A DNA stretch of 64,000 bases from Nonomuraea sediminis. GTDB taxonomy: Bacteria > Actinomycetota > Actinomycetes > Streptosporangiales > Streptosporangiaceae. Shown one piece after another: positions 44,866-54,315 of the stretch (positions within the stretch are counted from its first letter, which is position 1; each line of letters starts with the position of its first letter). Where the stretch lies: the NCBI RefSeq assembly GCF_018531495.1, contig NZ_JAHDTI010000003.1:558001-622000 (forward strand). Reading direction: 5' to 3'. Both the position numbers and the translations under genes were made by a program. The notes beneath the pieces were generated by a model. That model did no database searches, had not been told where the DNA came from, and was given only the letters and a program-made list of their open reading frames with translations.

Positions 44866-45567
44866 TCACGGCAGGGAGGCGACCAGCTCCTGGACCGGCT
44901 TGCGGCGGCCGGTGTAGAAGGGGATCTCGACCCGGGTGTGGCGGCGGGCCTCGGCGCCGCGCAGGTGGCGCATCAGGTCGACGATGCGGTGCAGCTCGTC
45001 GGCCTCGAAGGCGAGCATCCACTCGTAGTCGTTGAGCGAGAAGCAGGCCACCGTGTTGGCCCGCACGTCGGGGTAGTCGCGGGCCATCTTGCCGTGCTCG
45101 GCCAGCATGGCGCGGCGCTCGGAGTCCTCGAGCAGGTACCACTCCAGCGACCGCACGAACGGGTACACGCTGACGTAGTTGCGCGGCTCCTCCTCGGCCA
45201 GGAAGGCCGGAATGTGCGACTTGTTGAACTCGGCCGGGCGGTGCAGCGCCATCGCCGACCACACCGGCTCGCTGTGGCGGCCGAGCCCGGTGCGGCGGAA
45301 GCGGGCGTAGACGTCCTGCAGGTCGTCGGAGGAGGGCGCGTGCCACCAGAACATGTAGTCGGCGTCGGCGCGGAAGCCGCCCACGTCGTACAGGCCCCTG
45401 GTCACCACGTCCTTGCCCGCGGCCTGCTCGAGCAGTTCCTCGACCTCGTCGGCCAGGCCCTCGCGGTTGCCGGGGCACGGCTCGGCGACCTTGAACACCG
45501 ACCACATCGTGTAGCGGATCACCTGGTTCAGGTCGCGGGCCTTGGGCCGCGCAGCGTTCTCGGTCAT
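44866..45567 (-). CDS. hemQ: Coproheme decarboxylase (HemQ/ChdC)
   Basis: 233 residues. It carries out the last step of the coproporphyrin-dependent heme pathway, decarboxylating coproheme to heme b with peroxide. The actinobacterial signature [20 protein letters not shown] (catalytic Tyr region) is present. A proximal His is likely in [13 protein letters not shown], and [20 protein letters not shown] follows. The start overlaps hemY by 4 nt (ATGA). Confidence 0.93.
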   Translation of the reverse strand: MTENAARPKARDLNQVIRYTMWSVFKVAEPCPGNREGLADEVEELLEQAAGKDVVTRGLYDVGGFRADADYMFWWHAPSSDDLQDVYARFRRTGLGRHSEPVWSAMALHRPAEFNKSHIPAFLAEEEPRNYVSVYPFVRSLEWYLLEDSERRAMLAEHGKMARDYPDVRANTVACFSLNDYEWMLAFEADELHRIVDLMRHLRGAEARRHTRVEIPFYTGRRKPVQELVASLP

Positions 45568-46943
45568 GTGTCCAATCCTCCCAGAATCCCGGCGGCAGCC
45601 GTACGAGCAGTGGAAATGCAGGCGGGGATGCCCAGGCCGTCGTAGGCCGCGCCGCAGACGGCCAGCCCCGTCTGGACCGCGACGGCGGCGCGGACCCGCG
45701 CGATGCGGTCGAGGTGGCCCACGTTGTACTGAGGGAGGCCGCCTCCCCAGCGGGTGACGCGCGTGTCGACGGGCAGGCCGCGCACCCCCATCACCTCGCC
45801 CAGCTCGGCCATCGCCAGCGAGACGAGCTCGCCGTCCTCGCGCTGCAGCAGCGCCTCCTCGCCGAGCCTGCCGATCGAGCAGCGCACGATGATCAGGTCG
45901 TTGGCCAGGTGCGGCCACTTGACGGAGCTGAACGTGGCGGCCTTGATCGGCCGGCCCTCGACGGGCGGGACGAGGTAGCCGCTGCCCGTCGGCGGTTCGG
46001 GGAATGCGTCGACCGGGTAGGCGAGCGTGACGATGGCCATGCTGGCGTACTCGATCCTGGCCAGCTCGGCGGCGGCCTTGGGCACCTCGGTCTGCAGCAG
46101 CCGCGCGGCGGCGGGGGCCGGCACGGCGACCACGACGGCGTCGGCCTCGATCACCTCGGGCCGCGGCACGGGTCCCGTCACCAGGCGCCAGCCGTCCTGG
46201 GTGCGGCGCAGCTCGCGGACGGTCACGCCGGTCCTGATGTCGGCGCCCGAGGCCGTGGCGACCGCCTCGGGGAGGCTGCCGAGCCCGTTCCTGAGCGAGG
46301 TGAACACCGGGCCCGCCTGCTTGGGCGCGTCCTGGCTGATCTGCCTTGCGGCGTTGAGGAGCGAGCGTTCCGAGCGGGCGGCCTCGGCGATCGCGGGCAT
46401 CGTGGCCTCGAGCGAGAGCATGTCGGCCCGGCCCGCGTACACGCCGCCGAGCAGCGGCTCGACCATCCTGTCGAGGACCTCGCCGCCGACCCTGGCCCTG
46501 ATGTAGGCGGCCACGGACACGTCGCTGCGCACCAGCGTGGCGGGCAGGATCTGGTCCAGCGGCACCCTCAGCAGCCCGCCGGGCGAGATGATCCCGCTCC
46601 TGGCCAGCTCGGTCACGTCCGAGGGGACGCCCATGACCTGCCCCTTGGGCATCGGCCGCAGCGCGCCCCTGCTGTAGATGGAGGCGTTGGTGGTGCCGGG
46701 GTTCACCAGGTCGTCGCCGAGCCCGACCGCCTTGGCCAGGTCCTTGCCCTCGGGCCTGCGCGCCAGCATGGCCTCCGCGCCGGCGTCCACCCGGACCCCT
46801 GCCACCTCGGTCGCCAGCAGTTTCCCCCCGATGCGTGGGCTGCCCTCCAGGACCGTGACCCTGACACCGCCCTGGCTCAGAAACCAGGCTGCGGCCAGGC
46901 CGGAAATCCCGCCACCCACGACGACCACGTGCTTGCCGTTCAC
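45564..46943 (-). CDS. hemY: Coproporphyrinogen III oxidase (HemY/CgoX type)
   Basis: 459 residues from GTG 46943, with AGGAGA close upstream. The N-terminal FAD motif is [40 protein letters not shown] is the second FAD contact, and the C-terminus [20 protein letters not shown] closes the fold. In actinobacteria this enzyme oxidises coproporphyrinogen III. It is coupled to hemQ. The ferrochelatase that acts between them is not in the window. Confidence 0.94.
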   Translation of the reverse strand: MNGKHVVVVGGGISGLAAAWFLSQGGVRVTVLEGSPRIGGKLLATEVAGVRVDAGAEAMLARRPEGKDLAKAVGLGDDLVNPGTTNASIYSRGALRPMPKGQVMGVPSDVTELARSGIISPGGLLRVPLDQILPATLVRSDVSVAAYIRARVGGEVLDRMVEPLLGGVYAGRADMLSLEATMPAIAEAARSERSLLNAARQISQDAPKQAGPVFTSLRNGLGSLPEAVATASGADIRTGVTVRELRRTQDGWRLVTGPVPRPEVIEADAVVVAVPAPAAARLLQTEVPKAAAELARIEYASMAIVTLAYPVDAFPEPPTGSGYLVPPVEGRPIKAATFSSVKWPHLANDLIIVRCSIGRLGEEALLQREDGELVSLAMAELGEVMGVRGLPVDTRVTRWGGGLPQYNVGHLDRIARVRAAVAVQTGLAVCGAAYDGLGIPACISTARTAAAGILGGLDT

Positions 46944-46954
46944 GTCTCCTGACG

Positions 46955-47032
46955 CTACCGCCTGCCGGTAGTGCCCCGACGCGTGACCCTAACGTGACGG
47001 TTCCTCCACAACCGCGCGTGATCGGGAACCGT
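46955..47032. promoter_or_regulatory. Inverted repeats in the hemY / DUF4349 divergent region
   Basis: CTACCG-N5-CGGTAG spans 46955-46971, and ACGGTTCC (46997-47004) is exactly inverted at 47025-47032. On the minus strand GGAACC followed 17 nt later by CGTCGG could be an ECF-type promoter for hemY. None of these is proven. Confidence 0.4.
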
Positions 47033-47041
47033 CCTTAAGGC

Positions 47042-47992
47042 ATGAGGAGAATCAGGTACGGCACAGCGATGTCGCTGGCGCTGGGCGTCGCGCTCCTTTC
47101 CGGATGCGGCGGCGGGGGTGGGGTCACGCAATCCTCGTCGGGCGTGGCCCCCCAGTACAAGGCGGAGGCAGCGCCCACGCCCGCGGCTGCGGACCAGAAG
47201 GCCGCCGAGGGCGGTACGGGCAAGTCCCTCACCTCGGGCGTCACCGTCACGCAACAGGACAGGCAGGTCATCTATCTGGGCGGGCTGACCGTGCGCGCCA
47301 AGGACGTGCCCACGGCCGCTGACAGGGCCAAGCAGATCGTCACCGCCGCGGGCGGCTACCTGTCCAAGGAGGACTCGAACGCCGCCTCGGACGCGCAGGC
47401 CAGCGCCACGCTGGAGTTCAAGGTCCCGCCGGCGCGCTATCCCGATGTGCTCGCCTCGCTGGGCAAGGAGCTGGGCAAGCGGCTGTCGGTCAACCAGGGC
47501 ACCCAGGACGTCACCATGCAGGTGGCCGACGTCGACAGCCGGCTGAAGACGGCCCAGCGGTCGCTCGACTCGCTGCGCACGCTGCTGACCAAGGCCAAGA
47601 CGATCGGGCAGGTGCTGGAGGTCGAGCGGGAGATCTCCACCCGTGAGGCCGATCTGGAGTCGCTGCAGGCCCAGCAGAAGGAGCTGGCCAGGCAGGTCTC
47701 CATGGCCACCCTTACCCTCAACCTGATCGGCCCGGCCGCCGTCGTGCACGAGCCGTCCGACGAGCCGGCCGGGTTCCTCGGCGGCCTCAAGACGGGCTGG
47801 GACGCGCTGGTCTCCTTCGTCAAGATCGCCCTGACGGTCCTGGGCGTCCTGCTCCCCTGGCTGATCATCGCCCTGCCGGTGGCCCTCGTCGTCGTCTACC
47901 TGGTGCGCCGTACCCGCCCCCGCACCGCACCTCCCACCGAAACCCCCGGCACCCCGCCACCGCCCGCCGAAGCCCCCCAGCCGACCGGCTGA
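47042..47992 (+). CDS. DUF4349 lipoprotein
   Basis: 316 residues. Lipobox LSGC gives Cys22 after a short signal. The DUF4349 domain (about 75-230) has VIYLGGLTVRAKDVPTAADR, LEFKVPPARYPDVLASLGKE, and a long coiled-coil (ADVDSRLKTAQRSLDSLRTL and DLESLQAQQKELARQVSM). A C-terminal membrane helix (LLPWLIIALPVALVVVYLV) and a Pro-rich cytoplasmic tail follow. It is therefore held to the membrane at both ends. Function is unknown. It is inserted between hemE and hemY, on the opposite strand. Confidence 0.88.
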   Translation: MRRIRYGTAMSLALGVALLSGCGGGGGVTQSSSGVAPQYKAEAAPTPAAADQKAAEGGTGKSLTSGVTVTQQDRQVIYLGGLTVRAKDVPTAADRAKQIVTAAGGYLSKEDSNAASDAQASATLEFKVPPARYPDVLASLGKELGKRLSVNQGTQDVTMQVADVDSRLKTAQRSLDSLRTLLTKAKTIGQVLEVEREISTREADLESLQAQQKELARQVSMATLTLNLIGPAAVVHEPSDEPAGFLGGLKTGWDALVSFVKIALTVLGVLLPWLIIALPVALVVVYLVRRTRPRTAPPTETPGTPPPPAEAPQPTG

Positions 47993-48078
47993 CCCTCACC
48001 CGGGCCGGCTGGACGGGCCCCACGGGTGTCGGAAGGTGGCAACCCACGGGTCCCTTGGGCGCCGGGGCGGCGAGGAGA

Positions 48079-48115
48079 GGTACGGCGGAAAGCGGCGCCC
48101 TCGTACGGCGGGCCA
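48079..48115. repeat. Two-unit GTACGGC array
   Basis: GTACGGCGGAAAGCGGCGCC then GTACGGCGGGCC start 23 nt apart, the same unit length as the arrays near 29 kb. A third GTACGGCGGGC is at 48209. The interval 47993-48257 has no gene. Confidence 0.65.
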
Positions 48116-48257
48116 GAGGGACCGCGGTGCCCGGAGAACGAAGCGCCGTGGCGGCGAGCAAGAGTCCCCGACTCGCCGCGAGCGCCGGGCACGGGCCCTC
48201 AGCCGGAGTACGGCGGGCGGCCGGTGGCGGCGGCTCGCCGTACGACAGAAGCTTGAC

Positions 48258-49274
48258 TCAGCCCTCGTGGACCAGGTCGGTCAGACGCTTGAGCTGGTCG
48301 GGGTCGGTGTTCGGCAGCACGCCGTGCCCGAGGTTGAACACGTGCCCCTCGGCCTGCCGCCCGCGGCGCAGGATGTCGCGGGCGCGCGGCTCGACGACCT
48401 CCCACGGGGCGAGCAGGATGGCCGGGTCGAGGTTGCCCTGCAGCGCCTTGCCGGGCCCCACCCGGCGGGCGGCCTCGTCGAGCGGCACCCGCCAGTCGAC
48501 GCCGACCACGTCGGCCCCGGCCTCGCCGAGCACGCCGAGCAGTTCGCCCGTGCCGACGCCGAAGTGGATGCGCGGCACGCTCCGCACGCCCTCGAAGATG
48601 CGGCGTGTGTAGGGCAGGACGAACTCCCTGTAGTCGTCGGGGGCCACCGCGCCGACCCAGGAGTCGAACAGCTGGATGGCCGACGCCCCGGCCCTGATCT
48701 GGATGAGCAGGTGCTCGAGCACGATCTCCGTCAGGCGCTCCATCAGCGCGTGCCACAGGCGCGGCTCGCCGTACATCATCGCCTTGGTGCGGTCGTGGTT
48801 CCTGGACGGGCCGCCCTCGATCAGGTAGGAGCCCAGCGTGAACGGCGCGCCGGCGAAGCCGATCAGCGGGGTGTCGCCGAGCTCCTTGACCAGTGACTGG
48901 ATGGACTCGGTGACGTAGGGCTCGTCGTCGGGCTCGAGCGGGCGCAGCGCGTCCAGGCCCTTGAGGTCGCGGATCGGGTCGGCGACCACCGGGCCGATGC
49001 CCGGGTGGATGTCGAGGTCGACGCCGATGGCCTTGAGCGGCGTCACGATGTCGCTGAAGAAGATGGCCGCGTCGATGCCGTAGCGGCGCACCGGCTGCAG
49101 GGTGATCTCGACGATCAGGTCGGGCGTCGCGCAGGCCTGCAGCATCGGCACGCCCTCGCGCAGCTTCAGGTATTCGGGCAGCGAGCGCCCCGCCTGGCGC
49201 ATGAACCACACGGGCGTGTGCGGGACGGGCTGGCGGCGGCAGGCGCGCAGGAAGGCGGAATCGGCGAGGGTCAC
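48258..49274 (-). CDS. hemE: Uroporphyrinogen decarboxylase
   Basis: 338 residues from GTG 49274 (the family start [16 protein letters not shown]). It removes four carboxylates from uroporphyrinogen III to give coproporphyrinogen III, the substrate of hemY. The signatures are [20 protein letters not shown] (near the N-terminus) and [20 protein letters not shown]. The catalytic Asp region [20 protein letters not shown] and a C-terminal [16 protein letters not shown] are present. Confidence 0.96.
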   Translation of the reverse strand: MTLADSAFLRACRRQPVPHTPVWFMRQAGRSLPEYLKLREGVPMLQACATPDLIVEITLQPVRRYGIDAAIFFSDIVTPLKAIGVDLDIHPGIGPVVADPIRDLKGLDALRPLEPDDEPYVTESIQSLVKELGDTPLIGFAGAPFTLGSYLIEGGPSRNHDRTKAMMYGEPRLWHALMERLTEIVLEHLLIQIRAGASAIQLFDSWVGAVAPDDYREFVLPYTRRIFEGVRSVPRIHFGVGTGELLGVLGEAGADVVGVDWRVPLDEAARRVGPGKALQGNLDPAILLAPWEVVEPRARDILRRGRQAEGHVFNLGHGVLPNTDPDQLKRLTDLVHEG

Positions 49275-49590
49275 AGTCCAAGGGTGCCACGCCCGTGGCG
49301 CGGTCGCCCAATCCGCCCGCAGTGTCGGAAAAGTAGGCATTGGATAGCCAAAATCATGATCAGATAGCCGGATGCATGTTTATCGGTCAGCCAGGCGTCG
49401 ACTCCGCGGGCGGGTCGGCCACACCCCATGGCTGTCCAGAAAGCCGGTCTCGACTGGACCAAATGTTGGCCAAGCCACCGCGCGGCACCGATTCAGCGAC
49501 CACTTTCGGGACACGCCGAGCGCGTTGCGCGGAATTGTCAGCGCGGCATGCCAACGTCGGAGCCACGACCCGAAGAAAGGCCCCGGTGCG
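49275..49590. other. Gene-free interval between hemE and the small zinc protein
   Basis: 316 bp with no credible ORF. A less GC-rich patch (about 49336-49390, including GGATAGCCAAAATCATGATC) probably holds the hemE promoter. GCCACG-CC-CGTGGC is a small palindrome just upstream of hemE. Confidence 0.45.
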
Positions 49591-49794
49591 ATGACCGCGT
49601 TGTGGAGTTCCCCAGAGCGCCGCAGTGATCACTGCGCTACCTGTGCTGGCGAGCGGCTGTTCGAGCAGCCGCCGTGCCTGGACGGGCACGAGGCCTGCCC
49701 GGAATGGGCGTGCCTGGAGTGCGGCTCGGCGATCCTCGCCGGGTTCGCCGAGGTCCGCCCGCTGGCCCGCCACCAGGTGACGGCGGCGGCTTGA
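49591..49794 (+). CDS. 67-aa zinc-ribbon-like small protein
   Basis: 67 residues from ATG 49591, with GAAAGG about 10 nt upstream. Three cysteine pairs are visible: CATCAG, CLDGHEAC and CLECG. Together with His they could bind one or two zincs. It is a compact globular-looking protein that precedes the DUF3000-RNase D pair on the same strand. Similar small proteins occur in actinobacteria; no function is known to me. Confidence 0.7.
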   Translation: MTALWSSPERRSDHCATCAGERLFEQPPCLDGHEACPEWACLECGSAILAGFAEVRPLARHQVTAAA

Positions 49795-49854
49795 CCACGA
49801 TAAATGAGTACCCCCGTGGTCCCCTTCCGCTCCTCAGCGACCTACGCTTCCGCT

Positions 49855-50451
49855 ATGACCCTCGGTGACCAGCCGCCGGCTCCCGCGGAGTTCCTGCGGG
49901 CGGCCGAGAGCATGCGGACGGCCGAGGCCAGGCCGGAGATCGAGCTGGAGGACCTGCCCGCGCCGCAGCGCCTGGCGCCGTTCTCCGCGGCTATCGGCGC
50001 CTCCGTCTACCGCGACGACGACGAGCTCGCCGTCGGGCGGCTGATCCTGCTCTACGACCCCGACGGGCAGCGCGGCTGGGACGGCCCCTTCCGGCTGGTG
50101 GCCTACGTGCGGGCCGACATGGAGCCGGAGATCACCTCCGACCCGCTGCTCGGGCCCGTGGCGTGGAGCTGGCTCACCGAGGCGCTCGAGGCCCACCACG
50201 CCGACTACTCCGCCGCGGGCGGTACCGTGACTAGAGCGGTGTCCGAGGGGTTCGGCAACAAGGCGGAAGACCCGGTCACCACCGAGCTCGAGCTGCGGGC
50301 TTCCTGGTCCCCCGCCGAGGAGGATCTCTCCGGCCATGTGGCCGCCTGGTGCGACCTCATGTGCCTGGCTGCCGGGATTCCGCCGCTCCCTCCCGACGTG
50401 GCGACCCTGCCCCGCCGGCGCGATGATCCGGAGAGTGACCGAACGACGTGA
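49855..50451 (+). CDS. DUF3000 protein
   Basis: 198 residues from ATG 49855, which is 6 nt after TACGCT (leaderless type). The DUF3000 pattern is present: FLRAAESMRTAEARPEIELE, RLAPFSAAIGASVYRDDDEL, VGRLILLYDPDGQRGWDGPF and VAAWCDLMCLAAGIPPLPPD. It is found immediately upstream of RNase D across actinobacteria. Function is unknown, but the conserved pairing suggests an RNA-related role (inference). Confidence 0.9.
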   Translation: MTLGDQPPAPAEFLRAAESMRTAEARPEIELEDLPAPQRLAPFSAAIGASVYRDDDELAVGRLILLYDPDGQRGWDGPFRLVAYVRADMEPEITSDPLLGPVAWSWLTEALEAHHADYSAAGGTVTRAVSEGFGNKAEDPVTTELELRASWSPAEEDLSGHVAAWCDLMCLAAGIPPLPPDVATLPRRRDDPESDRTT

Positions 50452-50482
50452 GGGCACCAAACGTCATGAGAGCGGTGATCTC

Positions 50483-51709
50483 ATGACAGAAGAGCGCACC
50501 ATAGTCCCGCTGCTGGAGCCGCGCGAGGGCATCCCACCCGTGATCGCGGACGCGGAAGGCCTGGCCGAGACCGTGGCGGCCTTCGCCGCGGGCAGCGGGC
50601 CCGTGGCCGTCGACGCCGAGCGCGCCTCCGGCTACCGCTACGGCAACCGCGCCTACCTGGTGCAGTTGCGCCGTGCGGGGGCGGGCACCGCGCTCATCGA
50701 CCCGATCGCCTGCCCCGACCTGTCCGCGCTCAACGAGGCGGTGGCCGACGCGGAGATCGTGCTGCACGCCGCGTCGCAGGATCTGCCGTGCCTGGCCGAG
50801 GTGGGCTTCAGGCCGCACGACATGTTCGACACCGAGCTGGCCGGCCGGCTGCTCGGCTACGAGCGGGTCGGCCTGGGCACCATGGTGGAGACCGTGCTCG
50901 GGCTGCGGCTGGAGAAGGGCCACTCGGCCGCCGACTGGTCCACGCGCCCACTGCCGGAAGACTGGCTGCGCTATGCCGCGCTCGACGTGGAGGTGCTGGT
51001 CGAGCTGCGCGACGTGCTGCAGGAGGAGCTGACGGAGAGCGGGAAGCTGGGCTGGGCCGGCGAGGAGTTCTCCGCGGTGCTCAACATGCCCTCGCCCGCG
51101 CCGCGCTCCGACCCGTGGCGGCGCACCTCGGGCATCCACAAGGTGCGCAACGTGCGGGCGCTGGCGATCGTGCGCGAGCTGTGGACGATGCGCGACAGGA
51201 TCGCCCGCGAGAGCGACCTGGCGCCCGGGCGGGTGCTGCCCGACGCGGCCATCGTGGCCGCCGCGCTGGACGTGCCGCGCACCAAGAAGGCGCTCACCGA
51301 GATCAGCGCCTTCACCGGGCGCAGCGCGCGCCGCTACATGGGCGACTGGCTGGCCGCGGTCACCAGGGCCCGCTCGCTGCCCGACGGCCAGCTGCCGCAG
51401 CCGAGCACTCCCGGTGACGGGCCGCCGCCGGCCAACCGCTGGGCCGACCGCGACCCGGCCGCCGCCAAGCGCCTGCAGGCGGCCAAGTCGGTGGTCGCCG
51501 CGCTGGCCGACGAGCACCGCATGCCCACCGAGAACCTCCTGCAGCCGGACGCGATCCGCCGCCTGACCTGGGAGCCGCCGGAGGAGATCACCGAGGAGTC
51601 GGTGGCCGACCGCCTGCGCAAGCTCGGCGCGCGCGAGTGGCAGCTCTCCCTGACGGTGCACCCCATCGTCAAGGCCCTCTCCCGCCTCCAGCTCAAGGGC
51701 GACATCTAG
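50483..51709 (+). CDS. rnd: Ribonuclease D
   Basis: 408 residues from ATG 50483. It is a 3'-5' exonuclease of the DEDDy class: Asp44 and Glu46 in VAVDAERASGYRYG, then LHAASQDLPCLAE, and Tyr/Asp in RYAALDVEVLVELRDVL. HRDC domains follow (ALAIVRELWTMRDRIARESD). It matures tRNA and other small RNAs. It follows DUF3000 by 31 nt and is probably cotranscribed. Confidence 0.94.
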   Translation: MTEERTIVPLLEPREGIPPVIADAEGLAETVAAFAAGSGPVAVDAERASGYRYGNRAYLVQLRRAGAGTALIDPIACPDLSALNEAVADAEIVLHAASQDLPCLAEVGFRPHDMFDTELAGRLLGYERVGLGTMVETVLGLRLEKGHSAADWSTRPLPEDWLRYAALDVEVLVELRDVLQEELTESGKLGWAGEEFSAVLNMPSPAPRSDPWRRTSGIHKVRNVRALAIVRELWTMRDRIARESDLAPGRVLPDAAIVAAALDVPRTKKALTEISAFTGRSARRYMGDWLAAVTRARSLPDGQLPQPSTPGDGPPPANRWADRDPAAAKRLQAAKSVVAALADEHRMPTENLLQPDAIRRLTWEPPEEITEESVADRLRKLGAREWQLSLTVHPIVKALSRLQLKGDI

Positions 51710-51711
51710 TC

Positions 51712-51757
51712 CCACGGCAAGCCGCCCCACCGGCCGCCCAACGCACTCCGGGCCGCG
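51712..51757. repeat. Decayed fragment of the GTACGGC element
   Basis: CCACGGCAAGCCGCCCCACC and GCACTCCGGGCC match the start of the R-type copies (28481, 6014) with several changes. Confidence 0.5.
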
Positions 51758-51764
51758 CCGCCTG

Positions 51765-51986
51765 GCCCGAGGAGGTCTTCTTCCAGGTCAGCGAGTCGCA
51801 GGTGGGCCGCGGCATCCGCACGGCCCTTGGCCGCCGGCCTGCTGCGCCGCATGGCCGAGGCGGGCGAGGCCCCGGCGACGATCGAGCCCGCCGCGCCCTC
51901 GGCGCTCACGCGCCTCGCCGTGGACCCCTTCGTACGGCACGCCGCCCCCGAGCCCACCCGCTTCGCCCACCAGCCACGCACTTGAC
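51765..51986 (+). pseudogene. Possible remnant of a C-terminal coding region
   Basis: One frame reads WPEEVFFQVSESQVGRGIRT, then coding-like sequence continues in another frame (LLRRMAEAGEAPATIEPAAP, LTRLAVDPFVRHAAPEPTRF) to a stop near 51986. This could be the frameshifted 3' end of a deleted gene. No family was recognised and there is no start. The promoter of the MocA operon overlaps its end. Confidence 0.3.
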
Positions 51987-52028
51987 GGTGGCGGGGTCGC
52001 GGTCATACCTTTCGGGAAAGCGCTTTCC
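51982..52028 (+). promoter_or_regulatory. Promoter and LacI-type operator of the MocA operon
   Basis: TTGACG (51982-51987), 18 nt, TACCTT (52006-52011). Directly after it is a perfect 14-bp palindrome GGAAAGCGCTTTCC (52015-52028), the classic CG-centred LacI/GalR-family form. AAAGGAAT provides the ribosome site. Confidence 0.78.
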
Positions 52029-52042
52029 TCGAAAGGAATCCC

Positions 52043-53188
52043 ATGAGCGTGCGCACCATCGGCGTCGTGATGAACGGCGTCACCGGGCGGATGGGCTACC
52101 GCCAGCACCTCGTCAGGTCCGTCCTGGCCATCAACGAGCAGGGCGGCGTCGCCCTCTCCGACGGCGGCCGGGTCCTGCTGCGCCCGGTGCTGGTGGGCAG
52201 GAGCCTGGACAGGGTGGCCCGGATCGCGGCGGCGCACGACATCCCCGAGTTCACCGACGACCTCGACGCGGCGCTGGCGAGCGAGGACAACCTGATCTAC
52301 TTCGACGCCCAGGTCACCTCCGCCCGGGTGAAGTCCGTGCTGAAGGCGATCGAGGCGGGCAAGCACGTCTACGCGGAGAAGCCGACCGCCGAGACGGTGC
52401 AGGAGGCCGTGGCCCTGGCCGAGGCCGCCACAGCCAGGGGCGTGAAGAACGGCGTGGTGCAGGACAAGCTGTTCCTGCCTGGCCTGCTGAAGCTCAAGCG
52501 CCTGATCGACGGCGGTTTCTTCGGCCGGATCCTGTCGGTGCGCGGCGAGTTCGGCTACTGGGTGTTCGAGGGCGACTGGCAGCAGGCCCAGCGCCCGTCG
52601 TGGAACTACCGGGCCGAGGACGGCGGCGGCATCGTGCTGGACATGTTCCCGCACTGGCACTACGTGATGGAGAACCTGTTCGGCCGGGTCGAGTCCGTCT
52701 ACGCCAAGGCCGTCACGCACGTCCCCACCCGGGTGGACGAGCAGGGCCGGCCGTACGAGGCGACCGCGGACGACGCGGCGTACGCGGTCTTCGAGCTGGC
52801 GGGCGGGATCGTGGCGCAGATCAACTCCTCCTGGACCGTCAGGGTGAACAGGGACGAGCTGGTGGAGTTCCAGGTGGACGGCACGGAGGGCAGCGCCGTG
52901 GCCGGGCTGCGCAACTGCCGCATCCAGCACCGCGCCGCCACCCCCAAGCCCGTGTGGAACCCCGACCTGCCCGCCACGGCCCGCTTCCGCGAGGGCTGGC
53001 AGGAGGTGCCGGACAACGAGGAGTTCGACAACGGCTTCAAGATCCAGTGGGAGCGGTTCGTCCGCCACGTGATCGAGGACGCGCCCTTCCCCAACGACTT
53101 CGCCTCGGGCGCGCGCGGCGTGCAGCTGGCCGAGCTGGGCCTGCGCTCGTCCGCCGAGGGCCGCAGGATCGAGGTGCCCCAGCTGTGA
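52043..53188 (+). CDS. Gfo/Idh/MocA-family oxidoreductase
   Basis: 381 residues. The Rossmann start is slightly unusual (IGVVMNGVTGRMGYRQHL). The family catalytic block AGKHVYAEKPTAETVQEAVA with the conserved Lys-Pro is present. The C-terminal domain has FGYWVFEGDWQQAQRPSWNY and GGIVLDMFPHWHYVMENLFG. The enzyme probably oxidises a sugar or cyclitol with NAD(P). The stop overlaps the next gene (GTGA). It is first in a three-gene operon controlled by a LacI-type operator. Confidence 0.92.
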   Translation: MSVRTIGVVMNGVTGRMGYRQHLVRSVLAINEQGGVALSDGGRVLLRPVLVGRSLDRVARIAAAHDIPEFTDDLDAALASEDNLIYFDAQVTSARVKSVLKAIEAGKHVYAEKPTAETVQEAVALAEAATARGVKNGVVQDKLFLPGLLKLKRLIDGGFFGRILSVRGEFGYWVFEGDWQQAQRPSWNYRAEDGGGIVLDMFPHWHYVMENLFGRVESVYAKAVTHVPTRVDEQGRPYEATADDAAYAVFELAGGIVAQINSSWTVRVNRDELVEFQVDGTEGSAVAGLRNCRIQHRAATPKPVWNPDLPATARFREGWQEVPDNEEFDNGFKIQWERFVRHVIEDAPFPNDFASGARGVQLAELGLRSSAEGRRIEVPQL

Positions 53189-54315
53189 GGATCGATCTGC
53201 CCGGCGGGCCGTACACGCTGCGCGAACCGGTCACCTGGACGCCTCCAGGGAAGCCGGCGCGCAGCCGCGTCGTCTACGCCGCCGCGCACGTGGTCGCCGA
53301 CCCGCTCGGCGACAACACGCCCGGCTCCCCCGCCGCCGTCGACTGGGACGCCACGCTGCGCTTCCGCCGCCACCTGTGGTCCTACGGCCTGCGCGTGGCG
53401 GACGCGATGGACACCGCGCAGCGCAACATGGGCCTGGACTGGGCCGCCACCCGCACGCTGATCGAGCGCAGCGCCCGCGAGGCGCGCGCCTTCGGCGACC
53501 CGGCCACGCTCGTCAGCTGCGGCGCGGGCACCGACCACGCACCCGACGCGAGGAGCCTGCACACGATCGCCGCCGCCTACGCCGAGCAGATCGAGACGGT
53601 CCAGGCCGCCGGCGCCGGGGTCATCGTCATGGCCTCCCGCCAGCTGGCCGCCGCGGCCGCAGGGCCGAAGGACTACCACCAGGTGTACGGCAAGCTGTTC
53701 GGCCTGGCGGACCGGCCGGTGATCCTGCACTGGCTGGGCGAGATGTTCGATCCGCAGCTGGCGGGCTACTGGGGTTCGCGCGACGTGGCCGTGGCCACCG
53801 AGGCGTTCCTCGAGCTGGTGCACGCGCACGCCGCGATGGTGGACGGGGTGAAGGTCTCGCTGCTCGACGCGGAGCACGAGGTGCGGCTGCGCGCCGCGCT
53901 GCCCGACGGGGTCAGGCTCTACACCGGCGACGACTTCAACTACCCGTCGCTGATCAAGTCGGGATCCCACGCGCTGCTCGGCATCTTCGACGCGATCGCC
54001 CCGGCCGCCGCGGCGGCGCTGCAGGCGCTCGACGCCGGGAACATCGCGCTGTACGACGAGATCCTCGCCCCCACCGAGGCACTGTCACGCAAGATCTTCG
54101 AAGCTCCGACCTACCACTACAAGACCGGAATCGTCTTCCTGGCCTGGCTCAACGGCCACCAGGACGCCTTCGCGATGGTCAACGGGGCGCAGTCGGCCCG
54201 CTCGATCACGCACCTGGCCGAGGTCTTCCGCCTGGCCGACCAGGCGGGCCTGCTGTCGGACCAGGAGCTGGCCGTGCACCGGATGAGGTCCCTGCTGGCG
54301 GTGAACGGCCTGTGA
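53185..54315 (+). CDS. DUF993 protein (dihydrodipicolinate synthase-like TIM barrel)
   Basis: 376 residues from a GTG overlapping the MocA stop. The DUF993 pattern includes VDWDATLRFRRHLWSYGLRV, DAMDTAQRNMGLDWAATRTL, GAGVIVMASRQLAAAA and VILHWLGEMFDPQLAGYWGS. VDGVKVSLLDAEHEVRLRAA carries a likely Schiff-base lysine. These proteins are annotated as dihydrodipicolinate synthase-like and may be retro-aldolases; the substrate is unknown. The end overlaps the next gene by GTGA. Confidence 0.88.
   Translation: MRIDLPGGPYTLREPVTWTPPGKPARSRVVYAAAHVVADPLGDNTPGSPAAVDWDATLRFRRHLWSYGLRVADAMDTAQRNMGLDWAATRTLIERSAREARAFGDPATLVSCGAGTDHAPDARSLHTIAAAYAEQIETVQAAGAGVIVMASRQLAAAAAGPKDYHQVYGKLFGLADRPVILHWLGEMFDPQLAGYWGSRDVAVATEAFLELVHAHAAMVDGVKVSLLDAEHEVRLRAALPDGVRLYTGDDFNYPSLIKSGSHALLGIFDAIAPAAAAALQALDAGNIALYDEILAPTEALSRKIFEAPTYHYKTGIVFLAWLNGHQDAFAMVNGAQSARSITHLAEVFRLADQAGLLSDQELAVHRMRSLLAVNGL

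Noticed and set aside
49372-49590. N-terminal extension of the 67-aa zinc protein
   Set aside because: The open frame continues upstream, but it is arginine-rich, unlike the rest of the protein, and the ATG at 49591 has a purine-rich site before it.
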